Part shown: positions 1 to 10,754 of the stretch, piece by piece
How positions within the stretch are numbered: the first letter of the stretch is position 1
How the letters are laid out: each line of letters begins with the position of its first letter
NCBI GenBank assembly: GCA_019009955.1
Contig: CM032233.1
Span: 80,187,501-80,251,500 of the forward strand
Length of the DNA stretch: 64,000 nt
From: Riptortus pedestris
Taxonomy: Eukaryota > Arthropoda > Insecta > Hemiptera > Alydidae
Direction: 5' to 3'
Notes under the pieces: generated by a model
Databases searched by the model: none
The model's input: the letters and a program-made list of their open reading frames with translations, nothing else
Told to the model about the DNA's origin: nothing
Translations under genes and position numbers: made by a program

Positions 1-111
1 AGAATATGTAAAAATTATTGACCAAGTAAACATGATTTTCTAAACACAGAGGGGATTAAATTGAAATATTGATAAACGCCCCGAACTTATTTTCACTAAC
101 TATTATTTTCA

Positions 112-232
112 GAAACATGTTAACCCCTAAGAGAAATCAGGTATTGAGGTTTACTTATGAAGCGAGTTTCCAAAATGTTCCCTCGATCCTAGTTAGTAGA
201 CGACGAAAATGAGGTCGGTTCAAAATGATTTG
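112..232 (-). mobile_element. HINE-like element, 3' end fragment
   Basis: The right-terminal part of the main dispersed family, reversed and decayed. It holds a degraded terminal hairpin (CCCCTAAGAGAAATC), then the ATTGAGG, CGATCCTAG and GACGAAAATGAGGTC blocks that sit in the same order in every better copy. It stops where the microsatellite would normally begin. The 5' two thirds are missing. Confidence 0.7.
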
Positions 233-254
233 TGACTACTTATGTATTATAACG

Positions 255-431
255 TCTGTCTGTACTCTGTGATTTTTCTTTCAACGATTTTTCATTTCAC
301 ATGGAATTGAAACAACATTAACAAGTCTTAGCTTTGGTATCTGTTTTAGCAAATTTCCCCTAATGGAAATCAGCTATTGAGGAAATTTTTCTTCAAATGT
401 CCATCGATCTGTATATATACAAAACTGTATT

Positions 432-478
<47 letters not shown>

Positions 479-600
479 TTTCACATTAAAAACTAATGAA
501 CGAAATTTAATGAAACTTGTCACGTGTATTAATACTAACCCAATTTAGACTTTAGTCTAGACTATTCTAAGTATTCTCAGAAATGAATACAGATTACAAT
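255..600 (+). mobile_element. Helitron-like element, 5' portion, interrupted
   Basis: Begins TCTGTCTGTAC and matches the 5' part of the longer copy at 35877-36876, including TTTGGTATCTGTTT, CTTTTCAC, an AATGAAACTTG block and ACCCAATTTAGACT, in the same order. The match is interrupted at about 346-476 by a reversed HINE-like fragment, so this copy was present first. The right end cannot be recognised. Other similar sequence may continue to about 800. Confidence 0.55.
346..476 (-). mobile_element. HINE-like 3' end plus TA array, nested in Helitron-like copy
   Basis: Starts TTAGCAAATTTCCCC with a recognisable terminal hairpin, then ATTGAGG and the CATCGATC block, then a (TA)n array at about 438-475. 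It replaces nothing in the host element: comparison with 35877-36876 shows the flanking Helitron-like sequence resuming directly after the array. It is therefore a short insertion carrying only the terminal hairpin and the microsatellite. Confidence 0.6.
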
Positions 601-1060
601 TAGGTACCATAGTTACCAGACGGTATGGATATAACACAAATTAAACAATGAGATTAAGTGTAATTTCGCTCATATACATATAAGTCGCATAACAAAAGTG
701 ATGATGATATGTGAATTAATTTACAACTAACTAATATGTGTTAGAAAATATATCTAATTTAGGCAAGTTTGTTTTTTTAACTAAAATTGCAAATGATTAT
801 TATTATTCTAAATTATTCTAAATTAAGCAACATTAAATATGCAAATTTTTCTAACATGACGGAAGAAAATGTATACCTAGGAAACAACCCGGACTTTCTT
901 ACAACGTAATTGCGCCAAATTTATTCCCAAAACAAAATAATGTTGATGTTCTAGGAGCAGTTTCATTTCCATGCTCAATATGTACGCTTAACATTGAAAG
1001 GAAAAATGTCGTCCGTCAATGTAACTTTTTAATTCTATGAAGCAATTACTGTGATCAGAA

Positions 1061-1351
1061 CTATGTTGGTGGATTGAATGGGCGGAGTTCTCTGGCCATG
1101 CTAGAATGTCCTTTATTAATTCCAACAAGATAGGATTCGTCACCAGCCAAACCGGAAACATCTGTGAGGAATGCTAAGGACTGAGGATTGAAAACTTCCT
1201 TCCCAATCCTCTTCAAAACCTTTCTGACCTCCGTACTAAATAAAACATACCCATGTTGATGTAATGAGATTTTGTGATAGCTATAATAAATGCATTCGTC
1301 GGGAAGTTGTGTCAGGATTTTTTTCAGGCGATGCCTCAATGTGATCTGCAT
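1061..1351 (-). pseudogene. 96-codon open frame, weak HMG-box-like stretch
   Basis: One of few open frames here with balanced, non-repetitive composition. Residues 34-43 (GYVLFSTEVR), followed about 20 residues on by FLTDVSGLAGDE, recall the start of an HMG box of the polybromo type, where a GYILFS-like motif precedes F-x-x-[LV]-S-x-L-x-G-x-E. The conserved tryptophan that should follow is absent. An in-frame TGA lies three codons before the first ATG. There is no recognisable promoter. It could be a decayed exon, a processed fragment or chance; the HMG resemblance is from memory and unverified. Confidence 0.22.
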
Positions 1352-1876
1352 ATCCTCTCAGGTTTCTTTCATTACTCCGTCTTCAATACTGGAAGGAGTA
1401 ATAGTAAGAATACTCTACAATTTAACAAATATTCCCAAGCCTTTCACAACTGTAGTAGTTAATATTTGTATTGTAAACCTGCATGAAGTTCAGTCATTTT
1501 TTATAGATCTTACTGTATTTCAATAATTATACCAAACCACCTGATTGTTGTTTTTCCCTATGGTTGTATTCATTTCGTTAACCGCCTGCCGTTTCTCTTG
1601 TAAATGTGTTTACATTCATTTTATTTTTACTTTTTTGACAATATATGGGTGATATTGAGAATAGTTGAAGCCACGCGTACTTTTCTACCATAAATCTGGG
1701 AGAACTTTCTTAGAGATTTTGGCAATATTTCAAATAAAACATTTTAAAATACAAAATAAAATACAATTTAATTGTATTTTATATTTTAAAAAATTGAAAT
1801 ACAAATACAAACTATACATTTTTTATTAAGTACCACTCGGGTCTGGCCCGAAATATATTTACTCAAAAAAAAAACA
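1352..1876. other. No gene recognised, AT-rich spacer
   Basis: No coding signal or known repeat seen. About 1735-1800 is an A/T-rich low-complexity run built from repeated AAAATACAAA-type words. Confidence 0.5.
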
Positions 1877-2381
1877 CCTGTCACGCAGGGCTGCGTTAGC
1901 TAAGCAGATTTCCCACGTGCGTCACGTATTTGTGATTATCTGAAAATGTAAAAGTTCAATGAGAACAATATTTGTTATTTAGGCTTCAAATAATGTGCTT
2001 CTATATATAACAGCTTATTGTTAATATGCCATTAAAGGAGTGGGAGATTATTGAAGACCTAAAACCAAAGAAATGCACATATTTCGATTAATAATCAAGA
2101 TAATGAAAAAGCGTGCATAACAACAATTATAGATCATTACATGTTCAATAAGGTAGATTCTATACAATTTTTCGATCCGACTTATAATAACGTATATATT
2201 TCGAATTTTCAAAATTCTCCCACTCTAAACCCCCGTCCCCTCTAGTCCGATTTCAGCCATTAAAGGACTTGATCTTTCTCTTTACATAAAACGATTATAT
2301 ACCCTTTGGTATATATGTATATTATATATCGTTTGGTAAAGATAAGACAAAAATTGCGACCTGTAGAGCGGCAACAGACAA

Positions 2382-2425
<44 letters not shown>

Positions 2426-2544
2426 TAATTGATCTCATTTTCGTCATCTACTAGGTAGGATCGATGGACATTTGCAGAAATTTTACGAAAATCGCGTCAT
2501 GAGTACAACCTTAAAGGAGATTTCCCTTAAAGGAAATCTGCTAA
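1877..2544 (+). mobile_element. HINE-like element, near full length
   Basis: Starts TGTCACGCAGGGCTGCG and ends with TTTCCCTTAAAGGAAA then CTGCTAA. It belongs to the subtype whose 5' quarter reads GTGCGTCACGTATTTG and carries a block on GAACAATATTTGTTATTTAGG. The C-rich tract is at about 2218-2245 and a pure (TA)n array at about 2385-2420. The CCGCTAGAGCGG palindrome is decayed to CTGTAGAGCGGC. The right hairpin has one mismatch. Confidence 0.85.
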
Positions 2545-3465
2545 AAGTGATTAAATCCTGTTTCAGTGAAGAACTTTTCTACCATAGGGCTCCATGAATT
2601 CGTTAGTGCTTGTGCCCCACAACGAAACCAATTAATCAAAAAAAAACAATAACACTGGGCTTAGTATTCATCAGACCATACATTAGTTGTAACTTGTACT
2701 TAGTTTAACAATACTGACACACACAAAAGATATTTGTGAGGAAAATACCATCCAAAAAAATTGAATTGAGCCGATTTATTTTCTAATGATATACAGTTTA
2801 ACTGCCGGCATTTCGTAACTTACGGAAATTACAACTTTCTATATCCTTTGTATTATATTCAGGTTAAGAGTCAATCCTGTGGATGATGAACCCGGGTGCT
2901 CTTCATGTTAACAGCCCTAAACATATCCTAATAGTGTTCTCCTCCTCTCGACCTTTTATTATATGTAATGCATAACCAATTCAGCTTGAGCGTCTGATTG
3001 ATGATGGTGAATTGGCGAATGTTGAGCGATATTATATAATGATACTAACCTCAATCGAGGGTTTCCTCCCAGAATGAGGAAGGGATGGTGCTAATCCGGA
3101 AGGAAATTCTCAATTAGGAAGTTGTTAAAGGAGTAAGAGGTTGATAGGCTAGCGATGGGAGGGACACATAGCCTGCTTATTGTTGTGCGAGGAACCGCAA
3201 ACTCAGGTCTGTTTCAGGCTGAACCTTTGCCTTCCTCGGAATTCGGTGTCTCAAATGAAGCAGCCTGTCCGACGTTACGTAGTCTTGAATGGAAGTACCG
3301 CCTCTAAGGTTTTGGTTCATTGAGAAATTCAACTGGTTTAGTAATGTGTAGAGGATGTATAATATTCTTAAATTCGTTGCCGTCATATTTTTTAAAATTG
3401 TTTTTTATTTATTTATTCATACAATAATAGCATTTCGCAACTGGGGCGATTTAGCGACGAATCTG
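2545..3465. other. No gene recognised; moderate-GC block at 2860-3360
   Basis: The segment 2860-3360 is visibly richer in G and C than its surroundings, but holds no long frame in either direction and no motif I recognise. It could be a fragment of an unrecognised repeat or of unique sequence. Confidence 0.4.
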
Positions 3466-3469
3466 CTAT

Positions 3470-3775
3470 TTAACATATAACATATTTAACATATAACATA
3501 TTTAACATATAACATATTTTACATATTACATATTTAACATATAACATATTTAACATATTACATATTTAATATATAACATATTTAACATATAACATATTTA
3601 ACATATAACATATTTAACATATAACATATTTAACATATAACATATTTAACATATAACATATTTAACATATAACATATTTAACATATAACATATTTAACAT
3701 ATAACATATTTAACATATAACATATTTAACATATAACATATTTAACATATTACATATTTAACATATAACATATAA
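3470..3775. repeat. 16-bp minisatellite (CATATTTAACATATAA)n
   Basis: About 19 head-to-tail copies of the unit CATATTTAACATATAA. A few units carry single changes (TTACAT for TAACAT, TTTTAC for TTTAAC), mostly near the two edges, while the middle is nearly uniform, as expected if the array grows and shrinks from its centre. There are no unique spacers, so it is not a CRISPR. The unit is AT-only apart from its two C residues. Confidence 0.95.
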
Positions 3776-4152
3776 TTATTATATTTACGTAAGTATGCTC
3801 AGTTCTGCAAATATTTTCAGTATTGCCCTACATTATATTTTTTTGAAAATGTTGTTTTGTTTCAAGTAGTATAATACGCGGTCTATATACGGGCTACGGT
3901 CATGTAGTAATTCAGTCAAAGTGTATGGTAGGGCTACGTGAGTCCTTAAATAGCAGTTCGTAAGTAAACAGTTTTAAAATTGTGTGGACTCAAAATCATA
4001 ATTCAATTTAATTGGGAAATTTTAGTATGTATAACCCTGGGGTTTAGTAGAGAAATACTTTATTCGCTTAACTGGATTTCCCCTTAGCAAAGGGGTTCAG
4101 CTTAAATAATATATGTTAATTACAAGGCTAGTTTGATAATAAATAAATAATA
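3776..4152. other. No gene recognised
   Basis: AT-rich sequence between the minisatellite and a SINE. No motif or repeat match recognised. Confidence 0.4.
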
Positions 4153-4378
4153 GGGGGGTCAGGTTGGCCGTGCGAGTTAAGGCGTTAGTCTTAATCTCGC
4201 GTGGTAGACCTAGAGTGGCGGGTTCGATTCCCGTCCTGGGCAGTAGAAATTTATTTAGTGACGGACTCATTAAATAAACACCTCAGGCCCACCCTGGCTA
4301 GAAAAGGGTGGTAACCTGTAGATAACCCGTCCCGATTAGCCATAGTAGCATAAAGTGGACGTAAATAATAATAAATAA
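4153..4378 (+). mobile_element. tRNA-Leu-derived SINE, complete
   Basis: The head resembles a tRNA-Leu gene: GTCAGGTTGGCCGTGCGAG (box A region), GTTAAGGCG, a CTTAATC anticodon-like loop, a long variable arm and box B GGTTCGATTCC closing with TGGGCA. These are the two internal RNA polymerase III promoter boxes. The body contains CACCCTGGCTAG...AGGGTGG, able to form a hairpin, and GATAACCCGTCCC. The tail is AAATAATAATAAATAAAT. Six more copies or fragments are in the window. It abuts, and has probably clipped, the HINE-like copy that follows. Confidence 0.88.
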
Positions 4379-4579
4379 ATTCATATGTGTAAGGCTGCGT
4401 AAACTAAGCAGATTTCCCACTTGAAGTTTTACAATAGAGAAATCTGCATACTGGTAACACTTACCACCGTGAATAAATACAAAAGCTAATGACAAATCTT
4501 TCAGTTAATTTTAATAAGCTCCAACGGAAAGCGTTTGAATTGTAAACAAACAGGTCTGCCAACCACACAGAGCTAAATA

Positions 4580-4787
4580 AACTGCTCAAAAATGAATAGG
4601 GATATTTCCTGTTTTGTGGTATGTATGGGGCCTAGCATATATATTTTTTATTATAAATATCATTAATATTTATTAGAAATTATTGTCTTTTTTCCCCCCA
4701 TAAAAAGAAATTTAATTAAGATCGATTTAATTAAAATTAATAGGATAAGAAAAAATAACCAATATCCCTATTCATTTTTGAGCAGTA
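4580..4787. mobile_element. Tc1/mariner-type MITE, 208 bp, TA target duplication
   Basis: Perfect 26-bp terminal inverted repeats beginning ACTGCTCAAAAATG, plus one outer mismatched base, flanked by TA at 4578-4579 and 4788-4789. Removing the element and one TA restores AGCTAAATAGATAGATAGAC, which matches the uninterrupted HINE-like copy at about 38655 (AGCTGAATAGATAGATAGAA). The interior is AT-rich and non-coding. TA duplication and inverted repeats are the signature of Tc1/mariner-superfamily elements; a transposase source is not present in the window. Confidence 0.92.
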
Positions 4788-5345
4788 TAGATAGATAGAC
4801 ATATTCTTCACCGGAAAGAAAAATAATTAGTGAAATATAGCTGACTATAACATATTAATTTTATTGAAAACTATTTATTATATCTAGTACTGTAAATTAT
4901 ATTGAATCAAAATAGTTTTTATCTCAATCACTCAAACTTTGATAGTCCATGAACTAAAGAAGGGAGGGGGTGGAGGTCAACAGAACGTATTAGCAAATAT
5001 CTCCCAAAGTAGAAGCTTACACCAGCCTCTACGCCAATTCCACGAGAGCCGACCAGTTACGGAAACGGCCGAACTAACTTTCAGCAGAATCGCACGAACA
5101 GAACCGACAATAGCCGAATATGAAAAATGCAAATATCTCGGTTAATATTCAAGATAGAGAATAAATGAATATATCAATATTTATAGTAAATTTAATTTGC
5201 GATAAGATTTATTCTCTACACTTAATCTATCCGACTTACAGTAACGGAGATATTTCGAATTTTCGAAAATCCCACCCTCTTAACCCCCTCTCCCACTCGT
5301 CCGATTTCAGCCATTAACGAACTTGACCTTTATTTTTGGATAAAA

Positions 5346-5417
5346 TGATTAAATATCGAGTTTGGTAACGATTAAATATCGAGTTTGGTAACGATTAAAT
5401 ATCGAGTTTGGTAACGA
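5346..5417 (+). repeat. 23-bp tandem triplication inside HINE-like element
   Basis: Three consecutive units of the block ATCGAGTTTGGTAACG. Other copies have the block only once at this place, so it is a local duplication in this copy. Confidence 0.9.
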
Positions 5418-5446
5418 ACAAACAAAACATACGACCGCTAGAGCGT

Positions 5447-5491
<45 letters not shown>

Positions 5492-5644
5492 ATTTTGAAC
5501 GTACCTCATTTTCGAGGATTGATGGAGATTTGAAGACTTTTTTCGAAAATCTCGTCATGAGTACGACTTCATAGCTGATTTCCCTTAAGGGAAATCTACT
5601 AATTAATTAATACAAAGCAAAGTTTTACTACTATTAAAACAAAT

Positions 5645-5955
5645 TTTAGATTTATTTATTTATGGACATCACATCAAAGGTGATTTGCCCTTTCAAAAGT
5701 CAAAAATTGTAAAAAGTGAAATAACAAAATTAAATTAAATAAGAGATAACAACAGACAATAATAACAAATAACAAAAGTAAAATAAATAAACGTTTTATA
5801 AATGAACATAGTTTTAAACTCAAGTAATTACGATCAGAATAAAAAAAAAAATACAATAAAATAAATAAGAAATATCAAAATACAACTATAAAAACAAATA
5901 AATAACAAAAAAATACAAAAGTAAATTAAATAGAAACCCTTCTTCATAACACGTT
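5645..5955 (-). mobile_element. Non-LTR retrotransposon 3' UTR and tail
   Basis: Read on the minus strand, it ends GGGCAAATCACC, TTTGATGTGATGTCC and then ATAAATAAATAAAT. This matches in layout the 3' end of the LINE at 37711-38335 (GATGAATCGCC, GCGGCATCTT, AAATAAATAAAT). The upstream part is A/T low-complexity, as in that element's 3' UTR. No coding part survives, which fits 5' truncation during target-primed reverse transcription. Confidence 0.6.
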
Positions 5956-5984
5956 TAAAATTTGAGTTAAGAAAACGTGTTAAG

Positions 5985-6515
5985 AAAAACAAATGTAGGG
6001 CATCAATCGTTTAAAAAGATTGGTTTTAAAACATTTTTTGATCTGACTTATAAAAAGTGGAGATATTTTCAATTTTCGAAATCCCTTACCTCTAAACCAG
6101 TCTATTCCTGGTCCAAAAATACCGTCTTTAGTGTTATATAGATGTAATAACGGCAGCAGGTATAGGTGAAATAAACTTTTTAGAGCCAAAAAGTAAAAAT
6201 CTTAATTATTAATAACACCATCGCATAACGTATTCGCATGTATCTCAAATAGTAAAATTTTTTTGTAAACAATATTTGATATTTAAGCTTGGAATAAGAC
6301 GTTTCATGATTTAATGCCTTATTGTTAAAGTGCTATGACTAAAAGTGGGGGTTTCTGATGTCTCGAAATTAAAAAAAAAAAATACCGGTTAATATTCAAT
6401 ATAGAGAAAAAAATGTATACAACATTTATAGAAAATTAAACTTTTAACCAGATTGGTTGTGTACATTTTGTCGATCCGACTAACAGGAATGGAAATATTT
6501 TGGTTTTTAAAAGGG
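5985..6515 (+). mobile_element. HINE-like fragments, decayed
   Basis: Two successive pieces in the same orientation. At 5985-6120 are the blocks AGATTGGTTTTAAAACA, GATCTGACTTATAA, GGAGATATTTTCAATTTTCG and a weak C-rich tract. At 6225-6515 are the GTATCTCAAA, GAATAAGACGTTTCAT, GTGGGGGTTTCTGA, CGGTTAATATTCAA and CGATCCGACTAACAG blocks in family order. Neither piece has a terminal hairpin. Confidence 0.6.
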
Positions 6516-9500
6516 AAAGAAAGAGTATTTTGAGTGAGAAGTGTTGTCGATGGCTAGCTGCCAAACCAGTTGAGGAAAATCGTGGATTGGCATGAAAATC
6601 AAGGTCTTTAAAATACTCAACAAATATGATAAAACTAAATTATGTCAAAATAATAACATCGGTAATAATGATAGCGTTTAACATTAGATAATGGCAATAA
6701 AGATAATCCGAAAATATTCATACAGCACGTTTTCGACGTGGATTGAGAAAACTACTGCAATTCCTAAAGATATATGTGTCATTAATGACCGATAATATTG
6801 CTTGGGAAAAATAAGAAACAATTAATTATGTAAGATTATTCGCAGTTTCCTTTTTGAAACATATGCTTACTGATTGACTTCATTATTCTTTTTCCCTTAT
6901 GCCAACTTAGTATGATGCAAACGATGGCATGTATAACTTCTGCTGAGAAATTTAAAAACGAAATATAACTGGAATTTAGAATATATGTATGACAGTAATA
7001 ATAAAATCAACAAAACTCCACCAAATCTATAAGGGTCAGAGCCAAAGTTTGAAGTGCTAAGGTACCCGGGGGCTGACACCGTACGGAAAATTTCCTTACT
7101 GAACTTAAACCTAGACGGCAAGAGTGACTAAGTATCAGAAAACTGACCAAAATATATGAGGTCATAAATGACACTAATATAAACATGCAATTTTCTAACA
7201 CGGAGATTATTTTATCAAACACATTTAAATAGAAAGATAGCAAAGTATTTTATCATAGCGCTTGGACAATCCACTATACAACTCCCTCCTACCCTTTGCA
7301 CCGGTGAATTGGCAAAGGGCGAATATTAACGAGCACTGTGTCGATTTTGCCCGACTAGCATTCCCCCCACAAACAATGGCTGTGTAGTACCATCCCATCA
7401 AAGCTAATAACTGTAAATATTGCATAAATGTACATATACCAAGATTTTAGTGTAATTTTAGTGGTAACGAGCTAGTTCCCCCTTCCCATTAGGTTTAACG
7501 TAGATTAGTTTCTCTTAGGATTAAGTATTTTGTCGACTTCTTTAAACTTTCTCTTCTTCTTCCATCTTATTCCCTTCTTTCGTTTTCACTATCCCTCCTC
7601 ACAAACCAACCATTGATACCCGCCACCGGTTTCAATGTAATTCTAAAACCTAACAATCACAGAATCATAGAACAAAACCCCTTCAAATGATACCTGGGTA
7701 TAGAAAAAGGGACTTATCTATCCTCGACACCCAGCAGGTCTATGGTCTGCATCAAAACGCGTTTTGGTTAGCTGGGCATTAGATAAAAAAAAAATCTTTT
7801 ATCACTGAGAGAATGAATCCGAATTCGCATCCTGCTGGGAATCACTCTATTGCTGCCTCTTAGGTATCTATAAACGACATTGAAGTAATTTCCGTGTAGC
7901 GAATCTCTGTGATTATAGCTAGAACAATTGGCAAGCAACGAAATTATTATGATAAGCTTTAAATGTTATCTACAGGTTCCAAAAACCATGAGGTAAACAC
8001 ATAATTGTAGATTACATTCGTATATGAATGAAAGTCCCCAACTCCGCTTTTATTGAGCTGAAGTTGTTTATATAAAACATTGGGCTGTTGAAGCTAAATT
8101 AATTAATTGGACTAGTCTTGGCTCACTCGATAGGAACGTACACAATTCATGGCAGATAGAGAAAACTGAATGTAAGGCACCTCTCCAAACCCTAAAATAG
8201 ATACAGAGTCTACGAAGATTCAATGGAAGACAGAAATACCTTATAGCCAGGCCTTTTTATTCTCTGATTTTATGGGTAGGAAACTATTTTAGGGGCAATT
8301 TATTACTTTTGATGAAAATTAGATGTTTTATTGTGTGAGAAAAAGACCATCATGACAACGGTACATTGAAAAGACGTTCCTGTAAATGCGGCAAAGCATG
8401 GATTATAGCCTAAAAACTCATAGTAACAGTTCAGTGGATAGATTATGAATGGCATAAACAAAAAAAAGACCGATACTAATCCATAGAATAGAGAACATCC
8501 ACCATTTAATATGAATTCGATGGGCTTCATGCCTCTCAATCAACACCTCACAAATTAAATGACTGTAACATCCAAGTACTTCTTCATTCACAATATTCAC
8601 CGGACTTATAAGTAATAGACTATTTCCTATTCACCACCTCTTTTTTGCTTATATGAATAGAGTCTTCATACGACGACTGTTCAAAATAGTTACTAAGAAG
8701 TAATAAGGAAATTTGGTGTCACTAGCAGAGTATTAAATATTCTTGAATAAGTTTGATCATATATATACAGGCATACAGTGCCTATCATGAGAGGCTTATA
8801 TCTACTGTTGAATGGATAGACAGGATTTCACGTTCTAACATACTTTAGCACCCCCATTTTTGATGTGCTGGATGGTGAAGGAATTATTTATTATCTCAGG
8901 TAAGAAAAGAAAGGCCTCGTTCCTTCACAGTATTTTACTCTTTCTGACAGAGCGCTTTCAGAGCATACACCTCCATGATCAGTCCCCTCTTCACAAAGAT
9001 GTTACTGGAACCAAGAATTCCCTGTGACTATCATGTCTTACCTGAGATATACATTAGCACGTTTTCTCCTCTCCTTGAGGGAAAGCTTATTAGTTCTGCT
9101 TTGTCAACAGAGTGGGTGGAGATGATTAAAACTTAAGGAGAATTTAGAGGGGAAAAAAACTCATAAAACTAATATCCGTTTATAATATTAATAAAGAGTT
9201 TTCTTAAATTTTTAACGACTTTAACACTAAGTCAATGTTAACAAAGAGAACAAGAAATGCTAATTCATGGCATTTTAAAGCTGTCCATAATGTTTGCAAA
9301 TTATAGTTGCTTATTTATTTTTCTTATTATATGTTTGCCGAATCATCCCAAGTGGCAAAGACTCGCCGGGGGGGGGGTCTTTGCTAACTATTACTTCAGC
9401 AGCACGTGCGGTATCAACTGTGAAAGATGCCTAAAGGAAATCTAAAAATATTTGTAGCGATAGTGTAGTAGTATAACAACAAACCATTTGGTCTATGGAC

Positions 9501-9924
9501 GAAATGGACTTGGTGTGGTATATGGACCAGGTTCAAGACCAGAACTTACTAAATTTCACTTAGCCCAAATCATGGGAACCTGGTGCTTACTCAGCATCGT
9601 GAGACAATTGAGAAATGACGCGATTAATAAGGTGGAGGGTATGGCGTGACTACTGCTACATACTAGGAAAATTGAACTAAGTCAACCCCACAAGACCTAT
9701 AATCTCCACCGGCACCTATCCCGACTCTTGCATTTTGTATTTTTTATTCCAAAAACTATTGTAGGTACATTACAGCTTAAATATTGAACAGACCAATGGC
9801 TGCTGCAGTAGCTGTTAAAACTACTTTTCTGAACTTGAATTAAAGGTTTTATTCCAACATCACGTCACTTACATAATCCTCAAAGCTATGATTCCATTTT
9901 TTCACCTACCAAATGTAAAGAAAG
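6516..9924. other. Long stretch without recognised gene
   Basis: Mostly AT-rich unique-looking DNA. About 7250-7690 has C/T-rich runs that resemble the insert at 44104-44525 (shared words such as TTCTTTCGTTTTC), suggesting a low-copy repeat. A 14-bp inverted repeat TATCTCAGGTAAGA lies at 8892-8905 and 9036-9049. A short G run is at 9369. No long frame, RNA gene or promoter stands out. Confidence 0.4.
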
Positions 9925-10323
9925 TCCGTCACGCAGAGGCTGCGTAAACTAAGCAGATTTCCCACTTGAAGTCTTACAATAGAGAAATCTGCCTACTAAT
10001 AATAGTAAAAGCCGACTTCTACCGACCACACACACAATACAAATGCAAATATCTCGGTTAACATTCATGATAGAGAATAAATGTACTGAACAATATTTAT
10101 AGTAAATTTAATTTGCAATAAAATTGATTCTATACATTTTATTTTTCATAATAACGGAGATATTTCGAATTTTCAAAAATCCCCCCCCCTTCTAACCCCC
10201 CCCCCCCTCGCTCTTGCCCGATTTCAGCCATTAACGAACTTGATATTTCTTTTTACATAAAACGATTAAATATCAAGTTTGGTACCGATCAAACATAAAT
10301 TGCGGCCGCTAGAGCGTTAACAG

Positions 10324-10381
<58 letters not shown>

Positions 10382-10501
10382 GAACGGACCTCATTTTCGT
10401 CATCTCCTGGGCAGGATCGATGGACATTTGAAGAAATTTATCGAAACTCGCGTCATGAGTACGACCTCAATAGCTGATTTCCCTTAAGGAAAATCTGCTA
10501 A
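9925..10501 (+). mobile_element. HINE-like element, complete reference copy (short subtype)
   Basis: Best simple example of the family. TCCGTCACGCAG opens the element; ACGCAG-AGG-CTGCGT forms hairpin 1; GCAGATTTC pairs with GAAATCTGC 21 bases later to form hairpin 2. Then come ATGCAAATATCTCGG, a GATATTTCGAATTTTC block, a C-rich tract at about 10181-10207, ACATAAAACGATTAAATATC, GCGGCCGCTAGAGCG, a (TA)n array at 10327-10376, GAACGGACCTCATTTTCGTC, GGATCGATGGACATTTGAAG, CGCGTCATGAGTACGACC, and the terminal hairpin before CTGCTAA. The 12 bases AGCAGATTTCCC near the left end are the inverse of the right terminal bases. It encodes no protein. Confidence 0.9.
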
Positions 10502-10754
10502 TAATAGTAAAATTTTCGTGTCATTTTATGGCGGCCACTATTTTCTTATTTATTGTATTAATGAGTTAAACTAGTATTAGTGCCCTAAATAAAGCAGCAT
10601 GCATAAAAAAAAATTGTCACATCCTTGAAAGCGTTTAAAATTCTTTGTTGGCAGTTTCATAGTATTTCTTCAGCTTTATTATCTATCACTGATTACTTTA
10701 TGAGTCATAAACACAATCAAAAAGTCCTGGTTACTGGCTAATGTATAGTTCTGG

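Larger units (their letters stand above)
4391..5602 (+). mobile_element. HINE-like element, long subtype with nested MITE
   Basis: Long form. The first bases are lost at the SINE junction, leaving GGCTGCGTAAACTAAGCAG. The 5' hairpin arm and its partner GAGAAATCTGC are intact. It carries an extra 5' domain of about 500 bp seen also at 38490, 30521 and, reversed, at 20424, 13292 and 43318. The C-rich tract is at about 5270-5300. A 23-bp unit (ATTAAATATCGAGTTTGGTA plus ACG) is repeated three times at about 5346-5417. The microsatellite is (AC)n(AT)n at 5449-5492. The end is TTTCCCTTAAGGGAAA then CTACTAA. Confidence 0.88.

Noticed and set aside
3470..3775. CRISPR array
   Set aside because: Direct tandem units without unique spacers; a minisatellite in eukaryotic DNA.
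4153..4240. A functional tRNA-Leu gene
   Set aside because: Boxes A and B are present but the acceptor and anticodon stems do not pair properly, and the same unit with its tail recurs at several loci, so it is a SINE.
9925..10501. Classifying the main family as an ordinary TIR MITE
   Set aside because: The inverted repeat is terminal only on the right and subterminal on the left, and no consistent target duplication is seen, which fits HINE-type elements better.
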